From: Chroogloeocystis siderophila 5.2 s.c.1
GTDB lineage: Bacteria > Cyanobacteriota > Cyanobacteriia > Cyanobacteriales > Chroococcidiopsidaceae
Assembly (NCBI RefSeq): GCF_001904655.1
Contig: NZ_MRCC01000004.1
Location: 124,001-188,000 of the forward strand
Reading direction: 5' to 3'
Length of the DNA stretch: 64,000 bases
The notes beneath the pieces are model-generated. The model was not told the DNA's origin and did not search any database. It saw nothing but the letters and a program-made list of their open reading frames with translations. The position numbers and the translations under genes were made by a program. Below are positions 9,266-18,339 of the stretch, piece after piece. Within the stretch, counting starts at the first letter, position 1; the number at the start of each line of letters is the position of its first letter.

Positions 9266-9907
9266 ATGAAAGATCAGCCAAAGATTCCCGCAGATAAAAT
9301 ACCAGAAATATTTGATCGGGCTGCACGATTATACGCAGAGAAAAACCAAAGCTATTCGGCTGAAGAAATCATTCAAGCAGGTTTGGAGGCGAGAATTCCA
9401 CCCGAATATATCCAAAAAGCGATCGCCCAAGTTCAGGCGCAGCAAAATTCTAAACAACCAACGCGTAGATTACAGTTTAGCAATTTCCCCCTAAATGCGA
9501 TCGCAATTGCAGCAGCATTTATCTTAGGCAGTCTAGTAACAGCAACTGTTGCTGGAATCCAACCAACGCAAAGTCGAGGAAGGACTCCAACAAACTTTCT
9601 AGAAACAAATTTAGAAAGAGCAAACTTAAAACAAATCGACCTCAGAGGCAGAGATCTAAGTAATATCAACCTAACGAAAGCCAGACTCGACAGAGCCGAT
9701 CTTAGCGACTCCAATTTAAGTCATGCTAATCTATCACGCGCTCGGCTGAGAAACGCCAATTTGAGTGGTGCAAACTTAAGTCGTGCTAATCTGTCACGCG
9801 CTGATCTGAGAAATGCGAACTTAGTAGGTGCAATTTTAGATGGCACTGATTTATCGCGTGCTAGGCTTGAAGGCGCAATTCTGCCTGATGGAATGAGATA
9901 TCAGTGA
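9266..9907 (+). CDS. Membrane-anchored pentapeptide-repeat protein
   Basis: A 213-residue protein in three parts. Residues 1-66 are helical and hydrophilic. One hydrophobic segment, FPLNAIAIAAAFILGSLVTA, spans about 72-94. About twenty pentapeptide repeats of the A(D/N)LXX type follow from about 110 (ANLKQIDLRGRDLSNINL, then ADLSDSNLSHANL). The repeats should form a right-handed beta-helix, probably on the non-cytoplasmic side of the membrane. Such proteins are very numerous in cyanobacteria and mostly of unknown function. Internal DNA repeats are visible (TCGTGCTAATCT-type units near 9720 and 9780). Confidence 0.85.
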   Translation: MKDQPKIPADKIPEIFDRAARLYAEKNQSYSAEEIIQAGLEARIPPEYIQKAIAQVQAQQNSKQPTRRLQFSNFPLNAIAIAAAFILGSLVTATVAGIQPTQSRGRTPTNFLETNLERANLKQIDLRGRDLSNINLTKARLDRADLSDSNLSHANLSRARLRNANLSGANLSRANLSRADLRNANLVGAILDGTDLSRARLEGAILPDGMRYQ

Positions 9908-9922
9908 TTAGTAAGGTTCGTT

Positions 9923-10609
9923 TCAGTTAAGCGACGCTTGACACAAAACGCAATTCATCAAACTACTAATCAAGCGCTCTTTTTCCATGGGCATAGTATG
10001 CTTACCATGCAAGACTTCTTGTGCTAAAACAAATGCAACCAAAGAACCAAGAAAAATGCGGGCTGTTGCTTCGGTATCGGCAATATTAAGTTCTGGATGT
10101 GCTGTAAAGTAATTGCTGAGATTTTGAAATCCAAACTGGACAACTGTGCGCGTATAAAGTTGCGCTAATTCAGGAAACCGCGCCGATTCAGCAATAACTA
10201 ACCGAAAAAAAGCAATGTATTCTTGGTCATCCATTTTAGCTAAAAACTTCTCCGCAATTCTCCGCAATACGGTTTGTGGTTCGCCTTCAAACGGATTTTG
10301 AAACTCAGACAAAAAGCTACGAATCGTCACGCGCTCAATCAACGCGACGAACAATCCTTCTTTATCTTGAAAGTGACTATAAATCGTCTGTTTGGATACA
10401 CCAGCAGCAGCAGCAACGCGATCCATGCTTGTTTTGGCATAACCTTGTTTGAGAAAAACCTGCATCGCGCCTTGCAAAATCTGTTCGCGCTTCGTATTGC
10501 CACTTTCCAGAGGTTCTGACTCAATCTGCGCGGCTAATACACCGACTTCATTGAGGTAGTTTATTGCTGAATGCGAATTTCTCAGTGGGGAGTTAGCCAT
10601 ATTGCTCAA
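9923..10609 (-). CDS. TetR/AcrR-family repressor of the adjacent exporter operon
   Basis: A 228-residue regulator with an N-terminal TetR helix-turn-helix (REQILQGAMQVFLKQGYAKT, then AAAAGVSKQTIYSHFQDKE, about residues 41-90) and a C-terminal ligand-binding domain. It diverges from an HlyD/double-ATPase/two-permease exporter, the same arrangement as CecR beside ybhGFSR in E. coli, so repression of that exporter is the natural inference. The 158-bp shared upstream region holds a perfect inverted repeat that is a good operator candidate. Ligand unknown. Confidence 0.9.
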   Translation of the reverse strand: MSNMANSPLRNSHSAINYLNEVGVLAAQIESEPLESGNTKREQILQGAMQVFLKQGYAKTSMDRVAAAAGVSKQTIYSHFQDKEGLFVALIERVTIRSFLSEFQNPFEGEPQTVLRRIAEKFLAKMDDQEYIAFFRLVIAESARFPELAQLYTRTVVQFGFQNLSNYFTAHPELNIADTEATARIFLGSLVAFVLAQEVLHGKHTMPMEKERLISSLMNCVLCQASLN

Positions 10610-10638
10610 AGCTTAAATTTTTGTAAAAAGGCTTGTTT

Positions 10639-10665
10639 AATCATACTGTACGGTCTAGTATGATT
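10639..10665. promoter_or_regulatory. Inverted repeat, probable TetR operator
   Basis: Perfect nine-base arms AATCATACT and AGTATGATT are separated by nine bases, between the divergent tetR and hlyD genes. Total length and symmetry suit a TetR dimer. The assignment to this regulator is inference from position. Confidence 0.6.
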
Positions 10666-10767
10666 TTATCAGCACTTTGGTCTTATAAAGACTCATAGTA
10701 TTACAAACAACAGTCATGCCTGCGATAACAACAAGGGCAAGAGTTTCTAACTCAAAATTAAAAACCG

Positions 10768-12024
10768 ATGTCGCAATTGATATCACAGCCGCAAAAACCC
10801 GCCCAAACGCCTGAATTCTCAGCGAAAGTACGTCGTAAAGTCAATCCGCGTTTGTTGATTCCGCTTGGGCTAATCATTGTTGGTGCAGTTGGTTTTTCAA
10901 TTTGGTACTTTTCATCGCGTCCGAGAACTGATGCACTACAGCTAAGCGGTCGAATTGAAGGCTATCCAATAAATGTAGGGGCTAAAGTAGGTGGTCGGAT
11001 TGAGCTTGTGACAGTGCGAGAAGGCGATTCGGTTCGTAAGAATGAAACGATTGTGCGGCTCGATGATGCAGAAATTCAAGCACAATTGCAAGGCGCAAAT
11101 GCACGTTTAAGTGCTGCGCAGCAACAAGAACAACAAGCACGGTTGCAAATTGCCGTTGCCCAAAGCCAAATTGAAGAAGCACAGTTTAATTTACAACAAT
11201 CGCAGGGAGACGCTCAAGGACGAATTGCGCAAGCAGAAGCAAACGTAGCCGCAGCCGAAGCACAGTTAAATCAAACACAAGCACAATTTATTGAAGCGCG
11301 ATCGCAACTCGATTTAGCCCAGAAAGAACGCGATCGCTTTCAACAATTACTACAAGCAGGCGTGATTACACAGCAGCAATTCGATCAAACGCAAGCAACC
11401 TTTCAAACCGCCCAAGCCACACTGCAAAGCCGAGAAGCCGCAATCAGTGCTGCACAAAGACAAGTCAACGCAGCCCAAGGCGGATTAGTGCAAGCCCAAA
11501 CCGCTAGTCTGAACCCGAATATTCGTAATACGCAATTGAATGCTTTACGCAGACAACTCGATGTCGCGCGATCGCAACTTGCAATAGCCCAAGCCGAAGT
11601 TAAAAATGCGCAAGCTACCCGCCAACAAATTCAAGCACAAATCACCGATCTCAACGTTGTCAGCCCGATTGATGGTGTCGTGTTAACTCGTAGTGTCGAA
11701 CCTGGGGAAGTTGTAGCGACAGGTAAAACATTGTTAACAGTGATCGATCCCAACACGGTTTATCTGCGGGGTTTCATTCCTGGAGGACAAATTGGCAATG
11801 TGCGCGTTGGACAACGTGCGAATGTCTTTCTCGATTCTGCCCCTGATCGCCCGTTAGCGGCAAGAGTCACCGCAATTGATACGCAAGCGTCATTTACTCC
11901 AGAAAATATCTACTTCCGTGAAGATCGAGTACGACAAGTTTTTGGCGTCAAGCTGAGTATTGACGATCCCCAAGGATTTGCAAAGCCAGGAATGCCAGCC
12001 GATGGGGAAATTCTGACTCAATAA
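10768..12024 (+). CDS. HlyD/YbhG-type periplasmic adaptor of ABC exporter
   Basis: A 418-residue membrane-fusion protein with a cytoplasmic N-terminus and one anchor helix (LLIPLGLIIVGAVGFSIWYF, about residues 30-49). The first biotinyl-lipoyl half domain carries GGRIELVTVREGDSVRKNE. A very long Gln/Ala-rich coiled-coil hairpin spans about 105-295, followed by the second lipoyl half (VVSPIDGVVLTRSVEPGEVV) and a beta-barrel domain. It links the inner-membrane ABC exporter to the outer membrane. First gene of the operon, 16 bases before the ATPase gene. The ybhG-like assignment is from gene order and architecture. Confidence 0.92.
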   Translation: MSQLISQPQKPAQTPEFSAKVRRKVNPRLLIPLGLIIVGAVGFSIWYFSSRPRTDALQLSGRIEGYPINVGAKVGGRIELVTVREGDSVRKNETIVRLDDAEIQAQLQGANARLSAAQQQEQQARLQIAVAQSQIEEAQFNLQQSQGDAQGRIAQAEANVAAAEAQLNQTQAQFIEARSQLDLAQKERDRFQQLLQAGVITQQQFDQTQATFQTAQATLQSREAAISAAQRQVNAAQGGLVQAQTASLNPNIRNTQLNALRRQLDVARSQLAIAQAEVKNAQATRQQIQAQITDLNVVSPIDGVVLTRSVEPGEVVATGKTLLTVIDPNTVYLRGFIPGGQIGNVRVGQRANVFLDSAPDRPLAARVTAIDTQASFTPENIYFREDRVRQVFGVKLSIDDPQGFAKPGMPADGEILTQ

Positions 12025-12040
12025 AAAAATTGCAACTTCA

Positions 12041-14029
12041 ATGACAACTACAGATACAACAGCATTAACGACAGAATTAGTCATTCGAGTTGAAGGACTA
12101 GAGAAACGCTACGGTAAATTTGTCGCCGTTCGTGGAATTGATTTTACAGTACGTCAAGGAGAAATTTTTGGTTTAATTGGCCCCGATGGCGCGGGAAAAA
12201 CGACAACGTTTCACATCCTCGCCGGAGTGATGGAAGCGAGTGAAGGTGCTGTACAAGTATTGGGGTTACCTCCCCGCGATGCACGGTTAAGTATCGGTTA
12301 TCTCACTCAGCAATTTTCACTTTATCTCGATTTGAGTATTAACGAAAATCTCAGCTATAGTGCAGGCTTACGTAAAATTCCTTCAGATTTACTGCAACAA
12401 CGGCGAAATAAATATCTCAAATTAATGGGATTAGAACGATTCGGCGATCGCCTCGCAGGACAACTTTCAGGAGGGATGAAGCAGAAATTAGCGCTTTGTT
12501 GTGCGTTAGTATCTCAACCGCAGATTTTACTTTTAGATGAACCAACGACAGGTGTCGATCCGGTATCGCGGCGGGAATTTTGGGATGTCCTCGCAACGTT
12601 AGCGAATGAAGGCGTGACGATTGTTGTCGCAACACCCTATCTTGATGAAGCTGAACGCTGTAACCGCATTGCGTTAATGTATGAAGGACAAATTCAGCAA
12701 ATTGGTACACTCAAACAGCTGCGCGATGATTTAGGTTTAGAACGCTTAGAAGTGCGGACAGGAAATTTACAAGCCCTCGAAGTCGCAGAAAAGATTTTAC
12801 TATCCACAGACGCAGAGTCGAATTCTCAGATTGATGTGATTGATGCCCAGCGGTATTATCAAGCGATCGCAGATGTGCAGAGTTTTGGCGATCGCCTCGA
12901 TGTTTTAGTACCAAACGCCCAAAAAGGTAAAGCACAAGTTCGCAGATTATTGCATCAAAACAAAATCCCGTTAGACACAATTGAAACTGGCGCAGCCACT
13001 TTAGAAAATGTCTTTGTCACGCGCTTACGCACTGCGGGTTCCGATCCACCGTTTATTCCCTTTCCCAGAAAAAAGCGAGGGAATAATACTTCTACTTCAT
13101 CAGTTGCAATTGGTGCAAACAACTTACAAAAGGTTTTTGGTAACTTTCAAGCCGTTAAAGGAGTCAATCTAGAAATTCGCTATGGGGAAATTTACGGGTT
13201 GCTGGGGGCAAATGGTGCAGGTAAAACAACGACAATTAAAATGCTATGCGGATTGCTTGAACCAACCAGTGGTAAGATTTCGCTGGCGGGAGAAACGCAA
13301 AATTTACGGAGTAATCAACTGCGACAGCGGATTGGTTATATGAGCCAAAAGTTTACGCTGTATGATGACTTGAGCGTTGTGCAGAATTTGGAATTTTATT
13401 GCGGAGTGTATGGAGTTTCGAGGAGATTACGACGCGATCGCATCAATTGGGTTTTAGAAACTTGTGGCTTGGTGGGTCAAGAAGATATGATTACGGGGCA
13501 ATTACCTGGAGGTTGGAAGCAGCGAGTTGCCTTCGGGGCTTCAGTAATGCACGAACCGGAAATTTTATTTCTTGATGAACCCACATCCGGTGTCGATCCG
13601 CTAGCGAGGCGACAATTTTGGCGCTTAATAGAAGATTTTGCTCGCAACGGAACCGCAATTTTAGTAACTACACACTATCTCGAAGAAGCCGAACACTGCA
13701 ATCGTATGGGCTTTATGGTTGCGGGGGAAGTCGTCACGCAAGGTTCACCGAGTCAAATCAAAGCCGAACAACCAGGACAACTTTTAGAAGTCATTACCGA
13801 TAATACACAAGTTGCATCGAATTTACTCAAAACGCAACTCGAACCTTGGCGCGTATCAATCTTTGGCGAGAAACTTCATGTTGTTCTCGATCATCCAGAA
13901 GAAATTTCTCAACTTCGTTCAACTTTAAAGGAGGCAAAATTACAAATTCACGCACTTCGCCCAATTCCCTTTTCTTTAGAAGATGCATTTATCGGTATCG
14001 TGCAACGTGCAAGTTATAGTTGTGAATAA
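12041..14029 (+). CDS. Double ABC ATPase of Ybh-type exporter
   Basis: A 662-residue fusion of two complete ABC ATPase domains. The first has Walker A GPDGAGKTT (residues 47-55, with Asp where Asn is usual, a trait I recall in E. coli YbhF too), signature LSGGMKQK and Walker B ILLLDEPTTGVDP. The second has GANGAGKTT, a signature altered to LPGGWKQR, and ILFLDEPTSGVDP. It powers the two ABC-2 permeases encoded downstream, from which it is now separated by about 1 kb holding a minus-strand DUF29 gene and a GNAT gene. Confidence 0.93.
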   Translation: MTTTDTTALTTELVIRVEGLEKRYGKFVAVRGIDFTVRQGEIFGLIGPDGAGKTTTFHILAGVMEASEGAVQVLGLPPRDARLSIGYLTQQFSLYLDLSINENLSYSAGLRKIPSDLLQQRRNKYLKLMGLERFGDRLAGQLSGGMKQKLALCCALVSQPQILLLDEPTTGVDPVSRREFWDVLATLANEGVTIVVATPYLDEAERCNRIALMYEGQIQQIGTLKQLRDDLGLERLEVRTGNLQALEVAEKILLSTDAESNSQIDVIDAQRYYQAIADVQSFGDRLDVLVPNAQKGKAQVRRLLHQNKIPLDTIETGAATLENVFVTRLRTAGSDPPFIPFPRKKRGNNTSTSSVAIGANNLQKVFGNFQAVKGVNLEIRYGEIYGLLGANGAGKTTTIKMLCGLLEPTSGKISLAGETQNLRSNQLRQRIGYMSQKFTLYDDLSVVQNLEFYCGVYGVSRRLRRDRINWVLETCGLVGQEDMITGQLPGGWKQRVAFGASVMHEPEILFLDEPTSGVDPLARRQFWRLIEDFARNGTAILVTTHYLEEAEHCNRMGFMVAGEVVTQGSPSQIKAEQPGQLLEVITDNTQVASNLLKTQLEPWRVSIFGEKLHVVLDHPEEISQLRSTLKEAKLQIHALRPIPFSLEDAFIGIVQRASYSCE

Positions 14030-14031
14030 TC

Positions 14032-14484
14032 TTACTCTGGTAGAAATTCATCATTTACTACTTCTACCAACTCATATGGACATTGCGTAGGAAATGTTTC
14101 CAAAGGTAATCCGGTTTCTGCTTTTGCTTGTTTGGCTGCTTCTGTATAAGCTTCAGCAAAGATGCTTTCCAGATAAGGCTTAAGGCTGGGAGATTCTTTG
14201 AGTAATTTTTTAATCCGCCTGCGATGTTCAATGATACTGCTTTCCCAACTACCGCTTCTGTATTCAGGTTGATATTGCCATTTGAGTAAGTGAAGCAAAA
14301 CTACAATTAAATTACTTTCTAAACTTCTGCGTTCACCCCTCCCCATATCTTCAATTTCCTCGATCAAATTCTCCCAGTCAACACTTTCATAATTTTGACT
14401 TCGTAGTTTTTTTACAGTTGACTCAATCCATTCTAAATAATCTGTCTCGTACAGCGTTTGGTAATCAGCTTTGAAGGAATGCAT
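14032..14484 (-). CDS. DUF29 family protein
   Basis: A 150-residue protein matching the DUF29 pattern: YETDYLEWIESTVKKLRSQN, then WENLIEEIEDMGRGERRSLESNL, LLHLLKWQYQPE, and a Trp-Ser-containing helix followed by RRRIKKLLKESPSLK. DUF29 proteins are small, mostly helical, very common in cyanobacteria and of unknown function. The gene lies on the minus strand inside an otherwise plus-strand exporter operon, two bases after the ATPase stop codon, so it looks like a later insertion. Confidence 0.85.
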   Translation of the reverse strand: MHSFKADYQTLYETDYLEWIESTVKKLRSQNYESVDWENLIEEIEDMGRGERRSLESNLIVVLLHLLKWQYQPEYRSGSWESSIIEHRRRIKKLLKESPSLKPYLESIFAEAYTEAAKQAKAETGLPLETFPTQCPYELVEVVNDEFLPE

Positions 14485-14563
14485 AGGGTTTTTATTAGAA
14501 TTTTATGACAATCAGCAAAAATACAACTGTATTAAATATTCTTAATTGTAACGAAGCTATTAC

Positions 14564-15097
14564 TTGTCCGTGTTCAGAATCATGAATAAAAACTCACCGA
14601 GAGATATTACAGTACGCAAAGCAAGGCAAGAAGATGCAGAAGCTATATGTCATGTGCATTGTGTATCTGTACGTACATTATGTGCAAACAATTACACACC
14701 TGAGCAAATTGAAGCCTGGATAGGTAGCTCTGAACCAGAAAATTTTCGCAAAGCACTACTCGAAAGAGGTGAAATAGTATTTGTTGCTGAAATTGCGGGA
14801 GCGATTGCAGGATTTTCTTCTTTGTTCAAAAATGAAATATATGCTGTCTATGTTCATCCTGATTACACTCGTCGAGGAGTGGGTACGCGGCTTCTGAATG
14901 CTGTAGAAAAAGAAGCAATATTTCAACATATCACAAAGCTCAAACTTATAGCTTCAACAACATCTGAGCCTTTTTATCAAGCACATGGCTATCAAGTATT
15001 GGAACGCTCATTTCATGCCTTGAGTTCCGGCACACAAATTCCTTGCGTTTATATGGAAAAGTTATTAAATGAAACGAATTTTAGCACAGTGTATTAA
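14564..15097 (+). CDS. GNAT-family N-acetyltransferase
   Basis: A 177-residue protein with the GNAT fold: N-terminal strand ITVRKARQEDAEAICHVH, central IYAVYVHPDYTRRGVGTRLL containing the acetyl-CoA-binding R-x-x-G-x-G loop (RRGVGT), and a C-terminal FYQAHGYQVLERS strand. Translation may begin at the GTG-type codon at 14564 or, more likely, at ATG 14582 (MNKNSPRDITVRKA). It overlaps the start of the next permease gene by 29 bases, implying co-transcription with it. The acceptor is unknown; closest in style to GNATs acting on small molecules. Confidence 0.85.
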   Translation: MSVFRIMNKNSPRDITVRKARQEDAEAICHVHCVSVRTLCANNYTPEQIEAWIGSSEPENFRKALLERGEIVFVAEIAGAIAGFSSLFKNEIYAVYVHPDYTRRGVGTRLLNAVEKEAIFQHITKLKLIASTTSEPFYQAHGYQVLERSFHALSSGTQIPCVYMEKLLNETNFSTVY

Positions 15098-16169
15098 AGA
15101 ACTAGCACAATTTCGACGCGATCGCCTTACGGTTGCGTTAGCAATTTTATTACCTTTAGCCACTTTATTTATTTTTGGTTTTGCGATTCGTTTAGAAGCA
15201 ACAAATATTCCGATTGTCATTCAAGACTTAAATAATAGTCCGCTTAGTCGTAGTTATATTGAGCAATTAATGGCGACGAATCAATTTCAACCTACGCGCT
15301 GGGAAAATAACATAGTAGAAGCATTAGAAAGAGGAATTGCCAATGCAGGTGCAATCATTCCGCCTGATTTTGACGCACAAATTAACTCAAATCAACCTAC
15401 TACCATACAAGTGTTAATTGATGGGACTGACGCTAACAATGCCAGAATTATTCAAAACTCATTTAGAGCGACAACCAATGCTTTTTTACAAACTTCTGGT
15501 ATCCAACAAGAACAGCCTAATATTGTAGCGAGAATTCGGATATGGTTTAATCCAGGACGTCGAGAGTCCTTGTATATTGTCCCTGGAGTTTATGGCGTAA
15601 TTTTGTGGATTTATCCGTCATTGCTGGCGGCGATCGCAATGGTACGCGAAAAAGAACGCGGTACGATTCTACAAGTTTACGCTTCCAGCCTCACCGCTGC
15701 CGAATTATTATTAGGTAAAGGACTTGCTTATTTCCTGATTGGTATTGCCCAAGCAATTGTCATTATCAGCCTAGGTTCACTCTTATTTCAGCTAAGTTTT
15801 GCTGTTGAACCAACAGCGTTTATTCTGGGAACTTCACTTTATTTATGGACAAGTGTATTATTTGGTTTACTCATCGGAGTCAGAGCGAGTAATCAAAACG
15901 CTGCGGTACAAGGAGTTGCAACAATTGGTTTTCTTTCGTCACTCTTACTGTCTGGCTTTATATATCCTTTGAGTAACATTCCTTTTCCACTATCGCTCAT
16001 TTCTAGTATTTTACCCGCTCGCTACTACATCGAACTCAGCCGCGATGCATTTGTCCGTGGTACAGGTTGGATAGGAGTTTGGTTTATTCCCCTAGTTCTC
16101 ATAGTTATCGGCTTGCTACTATTTAACACAGCAAGAAAAGCATTAAGCCGAATGCAATTACCATACTAA
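15069..16169 (+). CDS. ABC-2 type permease (YbhS-like)
   Basis: A 366-residue ABC-2 permease. It has an N-terminal helix (LTVALAILLPLATLFIFGFA), a large extracytoplasmic loop of about 130 residues with IPIVIQDLNNSPLSRSYIEQ and VLIDGTDANNARI, then five C-terminal helices starting with PGVYGVILWIYPSLLAAIAMVRE. The cytoplasmic REKERGTILQ coupling segment is present. It overlaps the GNAT gene by 29 bases and is followed by its partner permease, with which it should form the channel driven by the double ATPase. Confidence 0.9.
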   Translation: MKRILAQCIKELAQFRRDRLTVALAILLPLATLFIFGFAIRLEATNIPIVIQDLNNSPLSRSYIEQLMATNQFQPTRWENNIVEALERGIANAGAIIPPDFDAQINSNQPTTIQVLIDGTDANNARIIQNSFRATTNAFLQTSGIQQEQPNIVARIRIWFNPGRRESLYIVPGVYGVILWIYPSLLAAIAMVREKERGTILQVYASSLTAAELLLGKGLAYFLIGIAQAIVIISLGSLLFQLSFAVEPTAFILGTSLYLWTSVLFGLLIGVRASNQNAAVQGVATIGFLSSLLLSGFIYPLSNIPFPLSLISSILPARYYIELSRDAFVRGTGWIGVWFIPLVLIVIGLLLFNTARKALSRMQLPY

Positions 16170-16211
16170 ATAAAAAAAAATCAGAAGTCTCCTTTTACAT
16201 TCTATTTCTAT

Positions 16212-17336
16212 ATGAAATTCCTTATTCACCTTCTAGAAAGTCGCTTTTGGGCATTATGTATTAAAGAAATTAATCAAATAATAAGAAACAAACAATTACT
16301 TTTTTTACTATTATTTCCACCAACAGTACAACTTTTAATCTTTGGTTTTGCACTTAATGCCGATGTCCAAAACCTCAAGTTAGGAATTGTAGATTATGCT
16401 AATACCTACGAAAGTCGCGAGTTAGTTGCTGCATTAACAGAAAATCAAATCTTTATTCCGCAAAATTACAGTTTGAGTCAAGAAGAAATTGCGCAGCAAG
16501 TACGCCTGGGACAAATTACGGCTGGGCTAGTGATTCCTCCAGAGTTTAATCGCGATTTGGCACAAAATAGAACTGCGGAAGTGCAAGTGATAATTGATGG
16601 AGTTGATGCAAATACCGCAGGAATTGCTAGCGGTTATGCTACTCAGATCGTTAATCAGTATAGTCGAAGTTTAGATGAGAATCTGACACCACCTTTAGTA
16701 CAAGCACAAAGCGTTTTCTTCTACAATCCTGGTTTATTAAGTAGTTGGTTTTTAGTTCCTGGAGTCTTGGGAACCGTAATTACCTTAACAAGTACACTTG
16801 TCTCCTCTACAACATTGGTACGCGAAAAAGACTCTGGAACGTTAGAACAATTGTTAATGACTCCCGCAGATGCTTGGGAAATTCTATTAGCAAAAATTGC
16901 TCCATTGTTTGTGCTGTTGATGGGAGATATACTATTAGCACTCAGCGTCGCTCGTATCGTTTTTAGAGTACCGCTACAAGGAAGCTTGTTGCTATTTTTG
17001 ACGCTTGGGGGACTTTACTTATTTGTAGGAATTGGTTTTGGATTGATGTTAGCGACTCTAGCAAAAAACCAGCAACAGGTCGTTTTAACTTCATTTTTTA
17101 TCAATTTACCACTAATTCAACTTTCAGGAGCGATCGCACCGATTGAAAGTATGCCAGTTTTCTTTCAATACCTCTCACTACTCAATCCCCTGCGTCACTT
17201 TGTCGCCATCTCTCGCGGAATTCTCCTAAAAGGTGTTGGTATTGATATTTTATTCCCGCACGTGTTGGCACTTTTCACTTTTGTTGTCGTTTTGTTGACA
17301 GTGAGTGTCAATCGCTTTCGGAGTCAGTTGAGTTAA
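16212..17336 (+). CDS. ABC-2 type permease (YbhR-like)
   Basis: A 374-residue ABC-2 permease paralogous to the preceding one. It has an N-terminal helix, a large loop with LKLGIVDYANTYESRELV and VQVIIDGVDANTAG, a coupling segment VREKDSGTLEQLLMTP and five C-terminal helices. It would form a heterodimer with the upstream permease. Last gene of the exporter unit; a carbohydrate kinase gene converges on it. Confidence 0.9.
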   Translation: MKFLIHLLESRFWALCIKEINQIIRNKQLLFLLLFPPTVQLLIFGFALNADVQNLKLGIVDYANTYESRELVAALTENQIFIPQNYSLSQEEIAQQVRLGQITAGLVIPPEFNRDLAQNRTAEVQVIIDGVDANTAGIASGYATQIVNQYSRSLDENLTPPLVQAQSVFFYNPGLLSSWFLVPGVLGTVITLTSTLVSSTTLVREKDSGTLEQLLMTPADAWEILLAKIAPLFVLLMGDILLALSVARIVFRVPLQGSLLLFLTLGGLYLFVGIGFGLMLATLAKNQQQVVLTSFFINLPLIQLSGAIAPIESMPVFFQYLSLLNPLRHFVAISRGILLKGVGIDILFPHVLALFTFVVVLLTVSVNRFRSQLS

Positions 17337-17364
17337 AGATGAGTTAAAGATAAGTGACGAGTAG

Positions 17365-18339
17365 CTAGTGGTTAGTAGCTAGAAACGATTCTACTTCGGC
17401 TGCGGTGGGTTGCGAAGCGATCGCCCCTGGTTTTGTTGTTGTCAATGCCCCTGCGGCGTTTGCATACTTCACGATATAGCGCGCAACGTTTGGATCTTGT
17501 AAACTACTGATACCTTGTTGATTTAACTGGTGAATGAACGCGGCGAGAAAGCTATCTCCTGCGCCTGTAGTATCGACAACTTTAACGGGGAAACTGGGAA
17601 CTTTGCCTTCATTTTCTCCTAAACAGTAAGCACAGCCATGTTCGCCAGCGGTGATAAGTACGCCTTCAATCGATTCCAGCCGATAGTTAATTGCGCCTGG
17701 ATCGGTGGTTTCAAATAACCATTCGGCTTCTTCTTGTGAAAGTTTGAGAAAATCGATGCGGTTGTAAAGTTTGGGAATAATTTCGCGTGCAGTCGCCTCA
17801 CTATCCCAGAATACCGAACGCCAGTTGACATCTAAGACAATTTTTACATTATACTGCTCAGCTAAGTCTAAAGCGCGAAAGACCGCAGCGCGGCTATCTG
17901 GATAAGCGAGTTCTAAAGTTCCTAAGACAAGAAAGTCGGCGCTTTCAAAGAGTTGTACGGGTAACTTGTCAGCTTGCAAGTACGTATCTGCAAAGTCTTC
18001 GGTTTTAAATTCGCCAAAACCTGCAAACGTGCGATCGCCAGATTCCGAACGTACCACATAAATTTGTCGCGTCGGTGCGCTAGGATGACGTTGCACGCCT
18101 GTAGTATCTACACCTACTTTTTGTAATAGCTGTACAAGGGCGTTTCCTGGCTCATCTTCACCGACACACCCCACAAATCCAGAGGGTGTTCCTAGCTTAA
18201 CTGAAGCACACGCGACGTTTGCCGGTGCGCCTCCTGGGTATGGTGTCCACGATTCGACTTGTTCAAGTGATCGCCCGATTTGATCGGCAAGGCAATCAAA
18301 TAAAATTTCCCCCAGGCATAACACACGCGGATTTGTCAT
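17365..18339 (-). CDS. PfkB-family carbohydrate kinase (fructokinase-like)
   Basis: A 324-residue ribokinase-fold sugar kinase. The N-terminal signature reads PRVLCLGEILFD and YPGGAPANVACASVKLG. The C-terminal ATP-site signature is DTTGAGDSFLAAFIHQL with the catalytic base Asp (about residue 260). Motif spacing and the GGAPANVA form are typical of bacterial fructokinases, producing fructose-6-phosphate from fructose and ATP, for example after sucrose cleavage. Substrate specificity is inferred. Single gene starting at ATG 18339. Confidence 0.88.
   Translation of the reverse strand: MTNPRVLCLGEILFDCLADQIGRSLEQVESWTPYPGGAPANVACASVKLGTPSGFVGCVGEDEPGNALVQLLQKVGVDTTGVQRHPSAPTRQIYVVRSESGDRTFAGFGEFKTEDFADTYLQADKLPVQLFESADFLVLGTLELAYPDSRAAVFRALDLAEQYNVKIVLDVNWRSVFWDSEATAREIIPKLYNRIDFLKLSQEEAEWLFETTDPGAINYRLESIEGVLITAGEHGCAYCLGENEGKVPSFPVKVVDTTGAGDSFLAAFIHQLNQQGISSLQDPNVARYIVKYANAAGALTTTKPGAIASQPTAAEVESFLATNH

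Noticed and set aside
9720-9840. Direct DNA repeats that might be a tandem repeat locus
   Set aside because: They reflect the coding of pentapeptide repeats within the protein gene.
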